From Rhodoferax sp. (GTDB taxonomy: Bacteria > Pseudomonadota > Gammaproteobacteria > Burkholderiales > Burkholderiaceae_C): a stretch of DNA of 64,000 bases. Every line of letters starts with the position of its first letter. The first letter of the stretch is position 1. This document shows, in pieces, positions 1-7,724 of the stretch. The notes below the pieces were generated by a model. The model made no database searches, was not told the DNA's origin, and saw only the letters and a list, made by a program, of their open reading frames with translations. The position numbers and the translations under genes are program-made. The stretch spans positions 248,001 to 312,000 of the forward strand of contig NZ_JABBPD010000002.1 of NCBI RefSeq assembly GCF_012927445.1, written 5' to 3'.

Positions 1-36
1 GGCCAGATTGCCGTCGGGTCGTGCCACAATCACGCT

Positions 37-603
37 ATGTTTTTTACTATTCCGACGATCATGACTTGGGCGCGCATTGCTGCGATCCCGTTGATAGTCG
101 GAGTGTTCTACCTGCCGATTGAGCCGGCCAGCCGTAATTTGGTTGCAACAGTCCTGTTTGTGGTGTCGGCAGCCACCGACTGGCTGGATGGCTACCTTGC
201 CCGCAAGCTCAATCAGGTATCTTCTTTTGGTGCGTTCCTGGACCCGGTGGCCGACAAGATTCTGGTGTGTGCCAGCGTGCTGGTGTTGGTGCATCTCGGC
301 CGTGCCGACGTCTTCGTCGCCCTCATCATCATCGGTCGCGAAATTGCAATTTCCGCGCTGCGTGAATGGATGGCCCAGATCGGGGCCTCCAAGAGCGTGG
401 CGGTGCACATGGTTGGCAAACTCAAAACGGTGGTGCAAATGGTGGCGATTCCGTTTTTGTTGTTTGACGGTCTGTTGCTCGGTGTCATCGATACCCATGA
501 ATGGGGTGTCTGGCTCATCTGGATTGCCGCCGTCATGACGGTCTGGTCCATGGTGTACTACCTGCAGAAGGCGCTGCCTGAAATTCGGGCAAGGGTAAAG
601 TGA
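37..603 (+). CDS. pgsA: CDP-diacylglycerol--glycerol-3-phosphate 3-phosphatidyltransferase
   Basis: Integral inner-membrane enzyme that makes phosphatidylglycerophosphate from CDP-diacylglycerol and glycerol-3-phosphate, the committed step to phosphatidylglycerol and cardiolipin. The 188-residue protein carries the complete CDP-alcohol phosphotransferase signature: D48, D51-G52, A55-R56, G65, D69 and D73, with the expected spacing. Hydrophobic segments precede and follow it, and the length is usual for the family. The stop codon overlaps the GTG start of the next gene by 4 bases, so the two are probably cotranscribed. The start lies only 37 bases into the window, so the promoter is not visible. 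Assignment is firm from the motif. Confidence 0.95.
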   Translation: MFFTIPTIMTWARIAAIPLIVGVFYLPIEPASRNLVATVLFVVSAATDWLDGYLARKLNQVSSFGAFLDPVADKILVCASVLVLVHLGRADVFVALIIIGREIAISALREWMAQIGASKSVAVHMVGKLKTVVQMVAIPFLLFDGLLLGVIDTHEWGVWLIWIAAVMTVWSMVYYLQKALPEIRARVK

Positions 604-1484
604 CTGTGCGCGACGATCGCGCTTTGATCCGGGCCATGCCAGCCTTGTTTGTGCTGATTTGGAGTACAGGTTTTATTGTCGCCCGGTATGGCATGCCCTA
701 CGCACCGCCCATGAAGTTTCTGGTCGTGCGCTACGCCTTGTCCATTCTGTGCTTTTTGCCGTGGATCATGTTGGCCCATGTGGCTTGGCCACGTACCCGC
801 GCCCAGTGGCTGCATCTCGCAGTGACCGGGGTGTTCATGCACGCCTTTTACCTGGGCGGTGTGTGGTCGGCTGTAAAGGCAGGGATGGGTTCCGGACTTT
901 CCGCACTGATTGTTGGCTTGCAGCCTGTGTTGACCGCGCTGTGGCTGTCCGCCACGGGCGGCAAAATTGCGGCCCGGCAGTGGGTTGGGTTGGTGCTGGG
1001 TTTTGTGGGGCTGGTGCTGGTGGTGTCGCGCAAGTTTGGGCAGGGAGGTGAGGCCGACTGGCTGAACATGTCATTGGCGGTTGGCGCCTTGTTCAGCATC
1101 ACCATCGGGACCCTGTACCAAAAACGTTTTGTGTCAGCCTGCGATGTTCGATCGGCCAACGCCATTCAACTGGGGGCCGCTTTGCTTGTGACGTTGCCTT
1201 TTATATTTCTTGAAACTGAGTCCATGCGCTGGAACGCTGAACTGGTCGGCGCCATGACCTGGTCTGTAATGGTAACGCTGGGCGGCAGTTCACTGTTGTA
1301 TCTGCTGATTCAGCGTGGCGCTGCAACGTCTGTGGCCAGTTTGATGTACCTGGTTCCACCTACAACGGCGCTCCTGGCGTGGCTGTTGTTTGCAGAGCCG
1401 ATTACCGCGATCACCATCGGAGGCACTGCACTCACTGCTTTTGGTGTGAGCCTCGTGGTGCGTTCACCCCGCATGGCCTCTTGA
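600..1484 (+). CDS. EamA/DMT-family transporter
   Basis: Inner-membrane drug/metabolite superfamily permease of 294 residues with about ten hydrophobic segments arranged as two EamA repeats (roughly residues 10-145 and 155-290). Such proteins usually export small metabolites or amino acids, and the substrate cannot be read from sequence. The GTG start at 600 overlaps the pgsA stop (GTGA), giving translational coupling. There is no sign of truncation. The pairing with pgsA looks like simple operon packing rather than a pathway link. Confidence 0.85.
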   Translation: MTVRDDRALIRAMPALFVLIWSTGFIVARYGMPYAPPMKFLVVRYALSILCFLPWIMLAHVAWPRTRAQWLHLAVTGVFMHAFYLGGVWSAVKAGMGSGLSALIVGLQPVLTALWLSATGGKIAARQWVGLVLGFVGLVLVVSRKFGQGGEADWLNMSLAVGALFSITIGTLYQKRFVSACDVRSANAIQLGAALLVTLPFIFLETESMRWNAELVGAMTWSVMVTLGGSSLLYLLIQRGAATSVASLMYLVPPTTALLAWLLFAEPITAITIGGTALTAFGVSLVVRSPRMAS

Positions 1485-1533
1485 TGGTCTGGTGCTTTCA
1501 GTTTTATGCCCGTTAAGCAAGGAATGAATCGAC

Positions 1534-2619
1534 ATGAGCAAGAAAAGAATCGCAGTCATCGCCGGTGATGGAGTCGGCAAGGAAGTGATGCCCGAAGGCA
1601 TTCGGGTGATGAATGCTGTTGCCAGCAAATTCGGCATCGACTTGCAGTTTGATTATTTCGATTTTTCCAGTTGGGACTACTGTGAGAAACACGGAAAAAT
1701 GTTGCCCGACAACTGGAAGGATTTGATAGGAGGTCATGACGCCATCTACTTTGGCGCGGTGGGCTGGCCTGAAAAAATTCCGGATCATGTCTCGCTGTGG
1801 GGCTCTCTGTTGCTGTTTCGCCGCGAGTTTGACCAGTATGTGAACCTGCGCCCTGCACGCTTGATGCCGGGCATCATTGCGCCTGTGGTGCGACGAGATG
1901 GCAGTCGGCGTGAGCCCGGCGAAATCGATATGTACATCGTGCGTGAAAACACCGAAGGTGAATACTCCAGTATTGGTGGGCGCATGTACCAGGGCACTGA
2001 GCGCGAAATCGTGATGCAGGAAACCGTGATGTCCCGTATTGGCGTTGATCGTGTGTTGAAGTTCGCTTTCGAGTTGGCCCAGTCGCGTCCCAAAAAGCAT
2101 CTGACCAGCGCCACTAAATCCAATGGCATTGCCATCACGATGCCGTATTGGGATGAACGTGTGATTGAAATGGCGAAAGGCTACCCCGGCATCACGCTGG
2201 ATAAATTTCACATTGACATCCTCACTGCACACTTTGTACAGCGTCCCGATTTTTTTGATGTAGTCGTCGCTAGTAATCTCTTTGGCGACATCCTGAGTGA
2301 CTTGGGGCCAGCCTGCACGGGGACTATTGGGATAGCGCCCAGTGCCAACTTGAACCCTGAACGCAAATTTCCTTCACTCTTTGAGCCAGTTCATGGCTCG
2401 GCCCCCGACATTGCCGGCAAGGGCATCGCAAATCCTATCGGTCAGATCTGGTGTGGCGCCATGATGCTGGACTATCTGGGATACAAGAACGCACATGATG
2501 CTGTCTTGGCTGCCATTGAAAAAGTTCTCGATCCCCAAAGTGGGGCACCTCTCACGCCTGATATGGGCGGAACAGCCAGTACGAAAGATGTAGGGCTCGC
2601 CATTGCAGGTGCGCTTTAA
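1534..2619 (+). CDS. Tartrate dehydrogenase/decarboxylase or D-malate dehydrogenase
   Basis: Member of the beta-decarboxylating isocitrate/isopropylmalate dehydrogenase family, 361 residues. It resembles the TtuC/YeaU (DmlA) branch, which oxidises tartrate or D-malate with NAD+ and a divalent metal. Visible signatures are the N-terminal AGDGVGKEV loop, the substrate-arginine region around VNLRPARL, VRENTEGEYS, and the metal and nucleotide stretch SNLFGDILSDLG. The C-terminal EPVHGSAPDIAGKGIANP is also typical. An AAGGA ribosome site lies about 10 bases before ATG 1534. The gene stands alone, with no leuC/leuD next to it, which argues against a leuB role. Exact substrate preference (tartrate, D-malate or 3-isopropylmalate) is unresolved. 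Confidence 0.85.
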   Translation: MSKKRIAVIAGDGVGKEVMPEGIRVMNAVASKFGIDLQFDYFDFSSWDYCEKHGKMLPDNWKDLIGGHDAIYFGAVGWPEKIPDHVSLWGSLLLFRREFDQYVNLRPARLMPGIIAPVVRRDGSRREPGEIDMYIVRENTEGEYSSIGGRMYQGTEREIVMQETVMSRIGVDRVLKFAFELAQSRPKKHLTSATKSNGIAITMPYWDERVIEMAKGYPGITLDKFHIDILTAHFVQRPDFFDVVVASNLFGDILSDLGPACTGTIGIAPSANLNPERKFPSLFEPVHGSAPDIAGKGIANPIGQIWCGAMMLDYLGYKNAHDAVLAAIEKVLDPQSGAPLTPDMGGTASTKDVGLAIAGAL

Positions 2620-2810
2620 CGAGTTGGTCGAGATTTTTTAAATCACAACTTTATTCAAAAATCGAAAAAATCAGCTTGGATAGAACAGGTGGGCGTCTGA
2701 AAACCGACTAGAATTTACCACCGCATTGTTGTAAAGCTGCAGGTAGTATTGACACAGTCAAGGCCCTTGCGTCAATCGCATGCATCATCAGTAATTGCAA
2801 GAATTTTTAA

Positions 2811-2836
2811 AGAGTTAATTTGATTAACTCTGTTTT
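2811..2836 (+). promoter_or_regulatory. Perfect inverted repeat with T-run before the HU gene
   Basis: AGAGTTAAT (2811-2819) and ATTAACTCT (2823-2831) are perfect complements around a 3-base loop TTG, followed by GTTTTT. The element sits about 20 bases upstream of the HU start codon. It could be an operator or a weak hairpin in the leader. The low GC of the stem makes strong termination unlikely. Function is inferred only. Confidence 0.4.
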
Positions 2837-2853
2837 TATACTAGGGGTTGTTT

Positions 2854-3126
2854 GTGAATAAAACAGAACTGATTGAGCACATTGCAGTGCATGCAGATAT
2901 TTCCAAAGCAGCCGCTGCCCGGGCTCTGGAAGCAACGATTGGTGCTGTCAAGACCACACTGAAAAAAGGCGGCTCTGTATCGCTGGTTGGTTTTGGTACA
3001 TTTGCTGTCGGCAAACGTGCAGCACGCGTGGGTCGCAATCCCCGAACTGGTGATGCGATTAAAATCAAAGCGGCCAAAGTGCCAAAATTCCGTCCGGGCA
3101 AAGCGTTGAAGGATGCTTTGAACTGA
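2854..3126 (+). CDS. hup: HU-family DNA-binding protein
   Basis: Small basic nucleoid protein that bends and compacts DNA as a dimer. From GTG 2854 the product is 90 residues, the standard HU length. It begins [11 protein letters not shown] and contains the family signature [18 protein letters not shown] followed by the DNA-binding arm. The upstream TTG at 2848 would add two residues, but TAGGGG at 2842-2847 is well placed as ribosome site for GTG 2854, so that start is preferred. Downstream lies tRNA-Val on the same strand. HU rather than IHF is chosen because the N-terminus and arm match HU-beta type. Confidence 0.93.
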   Translation: MNKTELIEHIAVHADISKAAAARALEATIGAVKTTLKKGGSVSLVGFGTFAVGKRAARVGRNPRTGDAIKIKAAKVPKFRPGKALKDALN

Positions 3127-3141
3127 TAGCAGGTTTAGGTG

Positions 3142-3217
3142 GGGTGATTAGCTCAGTTGGTAGAGCGGCGCCCTTACAAGGCGTAGGTCGGCGGTTCGAG
3201 CCCGTCATCACCCACCA
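3142..3217 (+). tRNA. tRNA-Val (anticodon UAC)
   Basis: A full cloverleaf can be drawn. The acceptor GGGTGAT pairs with ATCACCC. The D-arm begins AGCTCAGTTGGTAGAGC. The anticodon stem GCGCC/GGCGT encloses loop CTTACAA with anticodon TAC, and the T-arm contains GGTTCGAGCC. CCA is encoded. The 76-base gene sits between hup and ppiD. Confidence 0.97.
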
Positions 3218-3228
3218 CCCACCCAAGC

Positions 3229-3257
3229 AAAGGCGAACAAAATGTTCGCCTTTTTTG
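3229..3257 (+). terminator. Intrinsic terminator after tRNA-Val
   Basis: GGCGAACA (3232-3239) and TGTTCGCC (3243-3250) form an 8-bp stem with loop AAA, preceded by A-rich sequence and followed by six T. It should end transcription from hup and tRNA-Val. It also rules out upstream starts for ppiD that would lie inside the hairpin. Confidence 0.9.
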
Positions 3258-3280
3258 TTTATATTCTGGAGAGTTCGCGC

Positions 3281-5218
3281 ATGTTTGATTTTGTCCGCAA
3301 GCACACGAAGATCATGATGTTCGTGATGTTTCTGCTGATCATCCCTTCCTTTGTGTTGTTTGGTATTGATGGCTATAACCGATCTCGAGAAAATGGCTTG
3401 GCTGTAGCTCGGGTAGGTGGGCATGAGATTACCCAGGGCGAATGGGATGCGGCACACAAATCGGAAGCTGACCGTTTGCGCGCTTCAATGCCCAATCTGG
3501 ATGCCAAACTGCTGGATTCTCCGGAAGCCCGTTATGCCACCCTGGAGCGACTGGTGCGCGAACGGGTTCTGGCCCAAGCTGCTGACAAATTCAAACTGAC
3601 GACCAGCGATGCACGACTTGCCCGCGAGTTGCAGGAGAACCCCACCATTGCATCGCTGCGTTTGCCTGATGGCAAACTGGACATGGAGCGCTATCGACAA
3701 TTGGCCGCCAGTCAGGGCTTGACGCCTGAAGGCTTTGAAGCCCGTGTACGCCAAGATTTATCGGTCCGTCAGGTGGAAGCCGGCGTGATCAGCACAGGTT
3801 TTTCTGCGGCAAGCGTCGCCGATGTGTCATTGAATGCATTTTTCGAAAAACGTGAAGTGCAGATCGCCAGCTTCACGACTTCCGAGTTTGCGTCAAAAGT
3901 CGCACCAACCGAGGCCGAACTGGATGCGTTTTACAAAGCCAATCAGGCGTTGTTCCAGGCGCCCGAGCAGGCCAGTATTGAATATGTTGTGCTGGACCTG
4001 GAAGCGGTAAAAAAGAGCATCTCTATCAATGAGGCTGACCTCAAGTCGTATTACGACCAAAATGCGCTTCGTCTCAGTGGAAATGAAGAGCGGCGTGCGA
4101 GTCACATCTTGATCAATGCGGGCAAGGACGCCTCTGCTGCCGATCGTCAAAAAGCCAAAGCACGTGCTGAGGAATTATTGCAAGTAGTGCGTAAATCGCC
4201 TGACAGTTTTGCTGAAGTTGCCAAGAAGAACTCGCAAGATACCGGATCCGCCGCGAATGGTGGGGATCTTGATTTTTTTGCGCGTGGCGCGATGGTCAAA
4301 CCGTTTGAAGCTGCAGCATTTGCCATGAAAAAAGGGGATATTAGTGAAGTGGTTGAGTCTGATTTTGGCTACCACATCATCAAGCTCACCGAGGTCAAAA
4401 CACCCAAGCAGCGCAGCTTTGAGGAGTTGCGTGCCAGTATTGAGGCGGACCTGAAGGCGCAGCAAGCCCAACGCAAGTTTGCCGAAACAGCCGAGGCTTT
4501 CACTAACGGTGTTTATGAACAGTCTGATAGCCTGAAGCCAGTTGCTGAGAAGCTCAAGCTGGAAATCAAGTCAGCTGCCAATTTGACCCGCAATCCTGTG
4601 CCTGGCGCGACAGGTGTATTGGCGAATGCAAAATTTCTGGCTGCGATTTTCGGACCTGACTCAATTGAGAAAAAACGGAATACGGAAGCAATTGAAACAG
4701 CGCCGAATCAGTTAACGGCTGCTCGAATCACCCAATACACTCCGGCGCGGACCATCCCGTTTACTGATGTGCGCAGTGTTGTACGTGACCGTGTCGTTGC
4801 TGCGCATGCTGCCGAGCTTGCTAAGAAACAAGGTTTGGAAAAACTGCTGGCCTGGAAGGCCGCGCCTGCCTCAGCGCTTATGCCGACGGCACTGGTCGTG
4901 TCGCGCGATCAGTCTCAAAATATTCCACCGCAGGTTTTGAGTGCTGCTTTGCGGGCGGATGTTTCAGCTTTGCCTGCTTTTGTTGGTGTTGATTTAGGCG
5001 CCCAGGGTTACGCTATCGTCAAGATCAATAAGATTGTGCCGCGTCCGACGCCCACGGAGTCCGCCGCCAAGCAAGATCGCGCCCAATATGCCCAGTGGTG
5101 GATCGGTGCCGAAAATCAAGCTTATTACAATCTTCTTAAAGAAACTTTCAAAGTTGAGATCATGGCTGCACGTCCGGCGCGGACTTCAATAGATTTATCA
5201 GTAGCTGCTTCAAAGTAA
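3281..5218 (+). CDS. ppiD: Periplasmic folding chaperone, PpiD-type peptidyl-prolyl isomerase
   Basis: Inner-membrane-anchored periplasmic chaperone that assists folding of newly exported proteins, 645 residues from ATG 3281. A single transmembrane helix lies at about residues 12-32. A SurA_N-like chaperone region follows, then a parvulin domain at roughly residues 265-375 (begins RRASHILINAG, contains GGDLDFFARGAMVKPFEAAA, ends GYHIIKLTEV), and a C-terminal chaperone-like part. ATG 3281 is chosen because CTGGAGAG lies 8 bases upstream and an earlier in-frame ATG at 3242 falls inside the terminator hairpin. The gene lies between two tRNA genes, as PpiD genes of related Burkholderiales often do (from memory). 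Confidence 0.9.
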   Translation: MFDFVRKHTKIMMFVMFLLIIPSFVLFGIDGYNRSRENGLAVARVGGHEITQGEWDAAHKSEADRLRASMPNLDAKLLDSPEARYATLERLVRERVLAQAADKFKLTTSDARLARELQENPTIASLRLPDGKLDMERYRQLAASQGLTPEGFEARVRQDLSVRQVEAGVISTGFSAASVADVSLNAFFEKREVQIASFTTSEFASKVAPTEAELDAFYKANQALFQAPEQASIEYVVLDLEAVKKSISINEADLKSYYDQNALRLSGNEERRASHILINAGKDASAADRQKAKARAEELLQVVRKSPDSFAEVAKKNSQDTGSAANGGDLDFFARGAMVKPFEAAAFAMKKGDISEVVESDFGYHIIKLTEVKTPKQRSFEELRASIEADLKAQQAQRKFAETAEAFTNGVYEQSDSLKPVAEKLKLEIKSAANLTRNPVPGATGVLANAKFLAAIFGPDSIEKKRNTEAIETAPNQLTAARITQYTPARTIPFTDVRSVVRDRVVAAHAAELAKKQGLEKLLAWKAAPASALMPTALVVSRDQSQNIPPQVLSAALRADVSALPAFVGVDLGAQGYAIVKINKIVPRPTPTESAAKQDRAQYAQWWIGAENQAYYNLLKETFKVEIMAARPARTSIDLSVAASK

Positions 5219-5236
5219 ACTCTAGCGCGCTATAAT
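5209..5236 (+). promoter_or_regulatory. Likely sigma-70 promoter for tRNA-His
   Basis: A perfect -10 hexamer TATAAT at 5231-5236 is preceded, after a 16-base spacer, by TTCAAA at 5209-5214, a partial -35. The -35 falls in the last codons of ppiD. Transcription would start about 5-7 bases before the mature tRNA-His 5' end. Confidence 0.7.
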
Positions 5237-5247
5237 ATAAAGCTTAC

Positions 5248-5324
5248 GGTGGCTGTAGCTCAGTTGGTAGAGTCCAGGATTGTGATTCCTGTTGTCGTGG
5301 GTTCGAGCCCCATCAGCCACCCCA
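5248..5324 (+). tRNA. tRNA-His (anticodon GUG)
   Basis: The cloverleaf has the extra G-1 characteristic of tRNA-His (5248), which can pair with C73. The acceptor GTGGCTG pairs with CAGCCAC. The anticodon loop TTGTGAT holds GTG, and the T-loop GGTTCGAGCC is standard. CCA is encoded at 5322-5324. Confidence 0.97.
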
Positions 5325-5344
5325 AAATTTCGTTTTAACGTGCT

Positions 5345-5378
5345 AAGAGCTTGATTTCCTAGGGAATCAAGCTCTTTT
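5345..5378 (+). terminator. Intrinsic terminator after tRNA-His
   Basis: GAGCTTGATT (5347-5356) and AATCAAGCTC (5365-5374) form a 10-bp stem followed by TTTT. It ends the short tRNA-His transcript. Confidence 0.85.
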
Positions 5379-5570
5379 GCTTTTGGCGACTGCTCAGTTG
5401 TCACACAGCCTGTAACACAAACCTGTGGAGCAGCCCCTGTGAAAGCAATTGACAAATACCTTCCCCATACCCAAGCGCCCAAGAGGGAATCGAAGCTGCC
5501 AGCACCGAAACCCAGCGACCCGACGGATGACTTGTTCTGATGTCAAACGGAGCTTGCTGAGCATAAAGTT

Positions 5571-5614
5571 TTGATTACTTGGTGGATTTGGATATACTGT
5601 TGTTTTATACAGCA
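5571..5614 (+). promoter_or_regulatory. SOS promoter with LexA box for imuA-imuB-dnaE2
   Basis: A LexA site CTGT-N8-ACAG occupies 5597-5612 and also matches the flanking TA of the extended E. coli consensus at 5595-5596. A -35-like TTGATT (5571-5576) and -10-like TATACT (5593-5598) with a 16-base spacer overlap it, so bound LexA would block the -10 element. The site is 17 bases upstream of the imuA start. SOS control of imuABC cassettes is known for many proteobacteria; here it is inferred from the site. Confidence 0.88.
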
Positions 5615-5629
5615 ATAGCCAGGACCTCA

Positions 5630-6454
5630 ATGTCTACAGCACGTCAATGGACAGTGAGCGCCGCACCACCTCTTGGTGCTGTGTCGTCGCCGCCGTTTGA
5701 AGTCGGACAACTTCCTGGCAATGTTGCGCAGGCCATTTGGCGCGGTACAGACATTGGTCAGGCTAATCAAACCGTCGTTGCAACCGGATTCGACAGCCTT
5801 GATGCGCAGTTGCCTGGCGGTGGCTGGCCATGTAATTCGCTAACCGAACTGCTGCAGCCGCAACCGTCTCTTTGCGAGTGGCGCCTGCTCTCGCCCGCAT
5901 TGGCGCGACTCGTAGCTTCCGGCGGTCAAATTTTGCTGGTAGGCCCACCCAAACGCCCGCATGCACCTGGACTGGTGAAGTTGGGTATTTCAGAAAAGAA
6001 CCTGGTCTGGATTGCTGCCGACACCCCGGCCGAACGCTTGTGGTGCACCGAGCAGCTTGTGAAGGCCAATCCACGTGGTGGTGCCATTCTGGCCTGGCTG
6101 CCCCAAGTGCGCGCTGAGCAACTTCGCCGGTTGCAGGTGCATGCCCAATCCTGTGACTGCCCGGTTTTTCTTTTTCGACCAGCGGCGGCACAGCTTGATG
6201 CGTCACCGGCGCCGTTACGTGTGCTGACGACTCTCGGCCATGACTGGGCGCTTCACGTCCACATTCTGAAACGCAAAGGTGCTTTGTTGGACGGCACCAT
6301 CGTGCTGTCTTCCATACCGGGAACGCTGGCAAGCGTGCTCACACCGCGGTTGATGCACCCGAGCCAGTTAATTGCAAAGACGGAGGCCTCCCATGTCCAT
6401 GTATTGGGCAGCGCTGTTACTCGACAACGCCGGCGACAGCTCGCTGCGCATTGA
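5630..6454 (+). CDS. imuA: Translesion synthesis accessory protein ImuA
   Basis: First gene of the SOS mutasome cassette. ImuA is a RecA/SulA-like protein that works with ImuB and DnaE2 in error-prone bypass of damaged DNA. The 274-residue product from ATG 5630 contains the family stretch TGFDSLDAQLPGGGWP near residue 47 and a RecA-like core without a clear Walker A. The ATG lies 17 bases after the LexA box. Upstream in-frame codons would overlap the promoter, so they are rejected. The 3' end overlaps imuB by about 60 bases, so the two are translationally coupled. Confidence 0.88.
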   Translation: MSTARQWTVSAAPPLGAVSSPPFEVGQLPGNVAQAIWRGTDIGQANQTVVATGFDSLDAQLPGGGWPCNSLTELLQPQPSLCEWRLLSPALARLVASGGQILLVGPPKRPHAPGLVKLGISEKNLVWIAADTPAERLWCTEQLVKANPRGGAILAWLPQVRAEQLRRLQVHAQSCDCPVFLFRPAAAQLDASPAPLRVLTTLGHDWALHVHILKRKGALLDGTIVLSSIPGTLASVLTPRLMHPSQLIAKTEASHVHVLGSAVTRQRRRQLAAH

Positions 6455-7715
6455 CCCCTGCGGCGTTGCTGTTTGGGCCCTTCAGTTCACCCCTCGTGTG
6501 GCACAGAAGGACCAAACGGTATTGCTGGAGGTCGAGCAGAGCCTGCGCCTGTTTGGCGGTGAAGACCACATGCATCAGCTCGTGGAGGAAGGTGCCTCGG
6601 AACTCGGGGTCTCACGGCTAGCCTGGGCCCCAACCAGCCTGGCTGCACTGGCCTGCGCACGCGTAGGCATCCGCGACGGTTTTGCCGGACCGCTTGCAAA
6701 GGTGCTGGACCCCTTGCCGTTTGAGTGCATCGATGCCGTCAATGTCCATGGCGCCACTTTGGCCCGATTGGGATGCAGAACACTGGCCGATGTACGCAAG
6801 TTGCCCCGAGGCGGTATCAGTCGGCGCTTCGATAGCCAATTGCTTTTGGCGCTGGACCAAGCCTACGGATTGCGCTCCGAGGGGTACCCCTGGGTGACAT
6901 TGCCTGAGACGTTTTCTGCGAAGTTAGAGCTGCCTGGTCGCGTCGACACGGCACCCGGCCTGATGTTCGGTGCCCGTCGCCTGCTGGTGCAGCTGGGTGG
7001 ATGGCTTGCGGCACGCCATTGTGGTGTTACCGCTTTCACTCTGCACTGGTGCCATGACACGATGCGCACCCGGGACGCTGGCGACGGCGGCGAAATCACC
7101 GTTCGCACCGCGCAGTCAACCCAGAGCGTGGAGCACCTGTGCCGCCTCTTGACCGAAAACCTGGCGAAGGTGCAATTGTTGGCACCCGCCAGTGACCTCG
7201 TCCTGAGCGCCACTGAGGTCACTTCCATCATTGAAGAGAGCCGCTCCCTGTTGCCCGATGCCCGAGCCACTGGGGAAGCGGTTGAACTGGTGCTGGAGCG
7301 CATCGAGGCGCGCCTCGGCAAGAAACGCGTGCTGCGGCCCGTGCTGACTGAAGACACCCGCATGGAATGGATGAACCGTTGGCAACCGATGGACGCCAAA
7401 AGGCCGACCACGAAAGTACGCCAGGTGCCGGGACCGCAGCCGACCTGGATTCTCAAAACACCGCTGAGGTTGGACGTCATGGACGAGCGACCCTTGTATC
7501 AGGGGCCGCTGCAATTGCTGTTGGGCCCGGAGCGCGTCGAGGGCGGCTGGTGGCATCGCGTCAAGGACACCGAGGGCAGTGGCCAACGCAGCCTGAATGT
7601 CGCGCGCGACTACTGGGTGGCGCTGAGCCAGCATGCGGGGACTCTTTGGATATTCCAGCAGCGCCTGCCAAAAGACGAAATTGCGTCCTGGTATTTGCAT
7701 GGGCTTTTTGCGTGA
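6393..7715 (+). CDS. imuB: ImuB, inactive Y-family polymerase homologue
   Basis: Scaffold of the ImuA-ImuB-DnaE2 mutasome. ImuB resembles Y-family polymerases but lacks polymerase activity and bridges DnaE2 and the sliding clamp (known for the family). The 440-residue protein begins MSMYWAALLL and contains LEVEQSLRLFGG, where active Y-family enzymes have catalytic acidic motifs. The helix-hairpin-helix-like LARLGCRTLADVRKLPRGG comes next, followed by the little-finger-like region. ATG 6393 is chosen for the CGGAGG ribosome site at 6381-6386, inside the end of imuA. dnaE2 follows after 9 bases. Confidence 0.88.
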   Translation: MSMYWAALLLDNAGDSSLRIDPCGVAVWALQFTPRVAQKDQTVLLEVEQSLRLFGGEDHMHQLVEEGASELGVSRLAWAPTSLAALACARVGIRDGFAGPLAKVLDPLPFECIDAVNVHGATLARLGCRTLADVRKLPRGGISRRFDSQLLLALDQAYGLRSEGYPWVTLPETFSAKLELPGRVDTAPGLMFGARRLLVQLGGWLAARHCGVTAFTLHWCHDTMRTRDAGDGGEITVRTAQSTQSVEHLCRLLTENLAKVQLLAPASDLVLSATEVTSIIEESRSLLPDARATGEAVELVLERIEARLGKKRVLRPVLTEDTRMEWMNRWQPMDAKRPTTKVRQVPGPQPTWILKTPLRLDVMDERPLYQGPLQLLLGPERVEGGWWHRVKDTEGSGQRSLNVARDYWVALSQHAGTLWIFQQRLPKDEIASWYLHGLFA

Positions 7716-7724
7716 GTCAGCACA

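Noticed and set aside
5439..5540. 33-codon plus-strand frame (Lys/Pro-rich) with GGAG upstream, between tRNA-His and imuA
   Set aside because: Starts with GTG, has no recognised relative, and lies before the imuA promoter. It may be real but there is not enough support.
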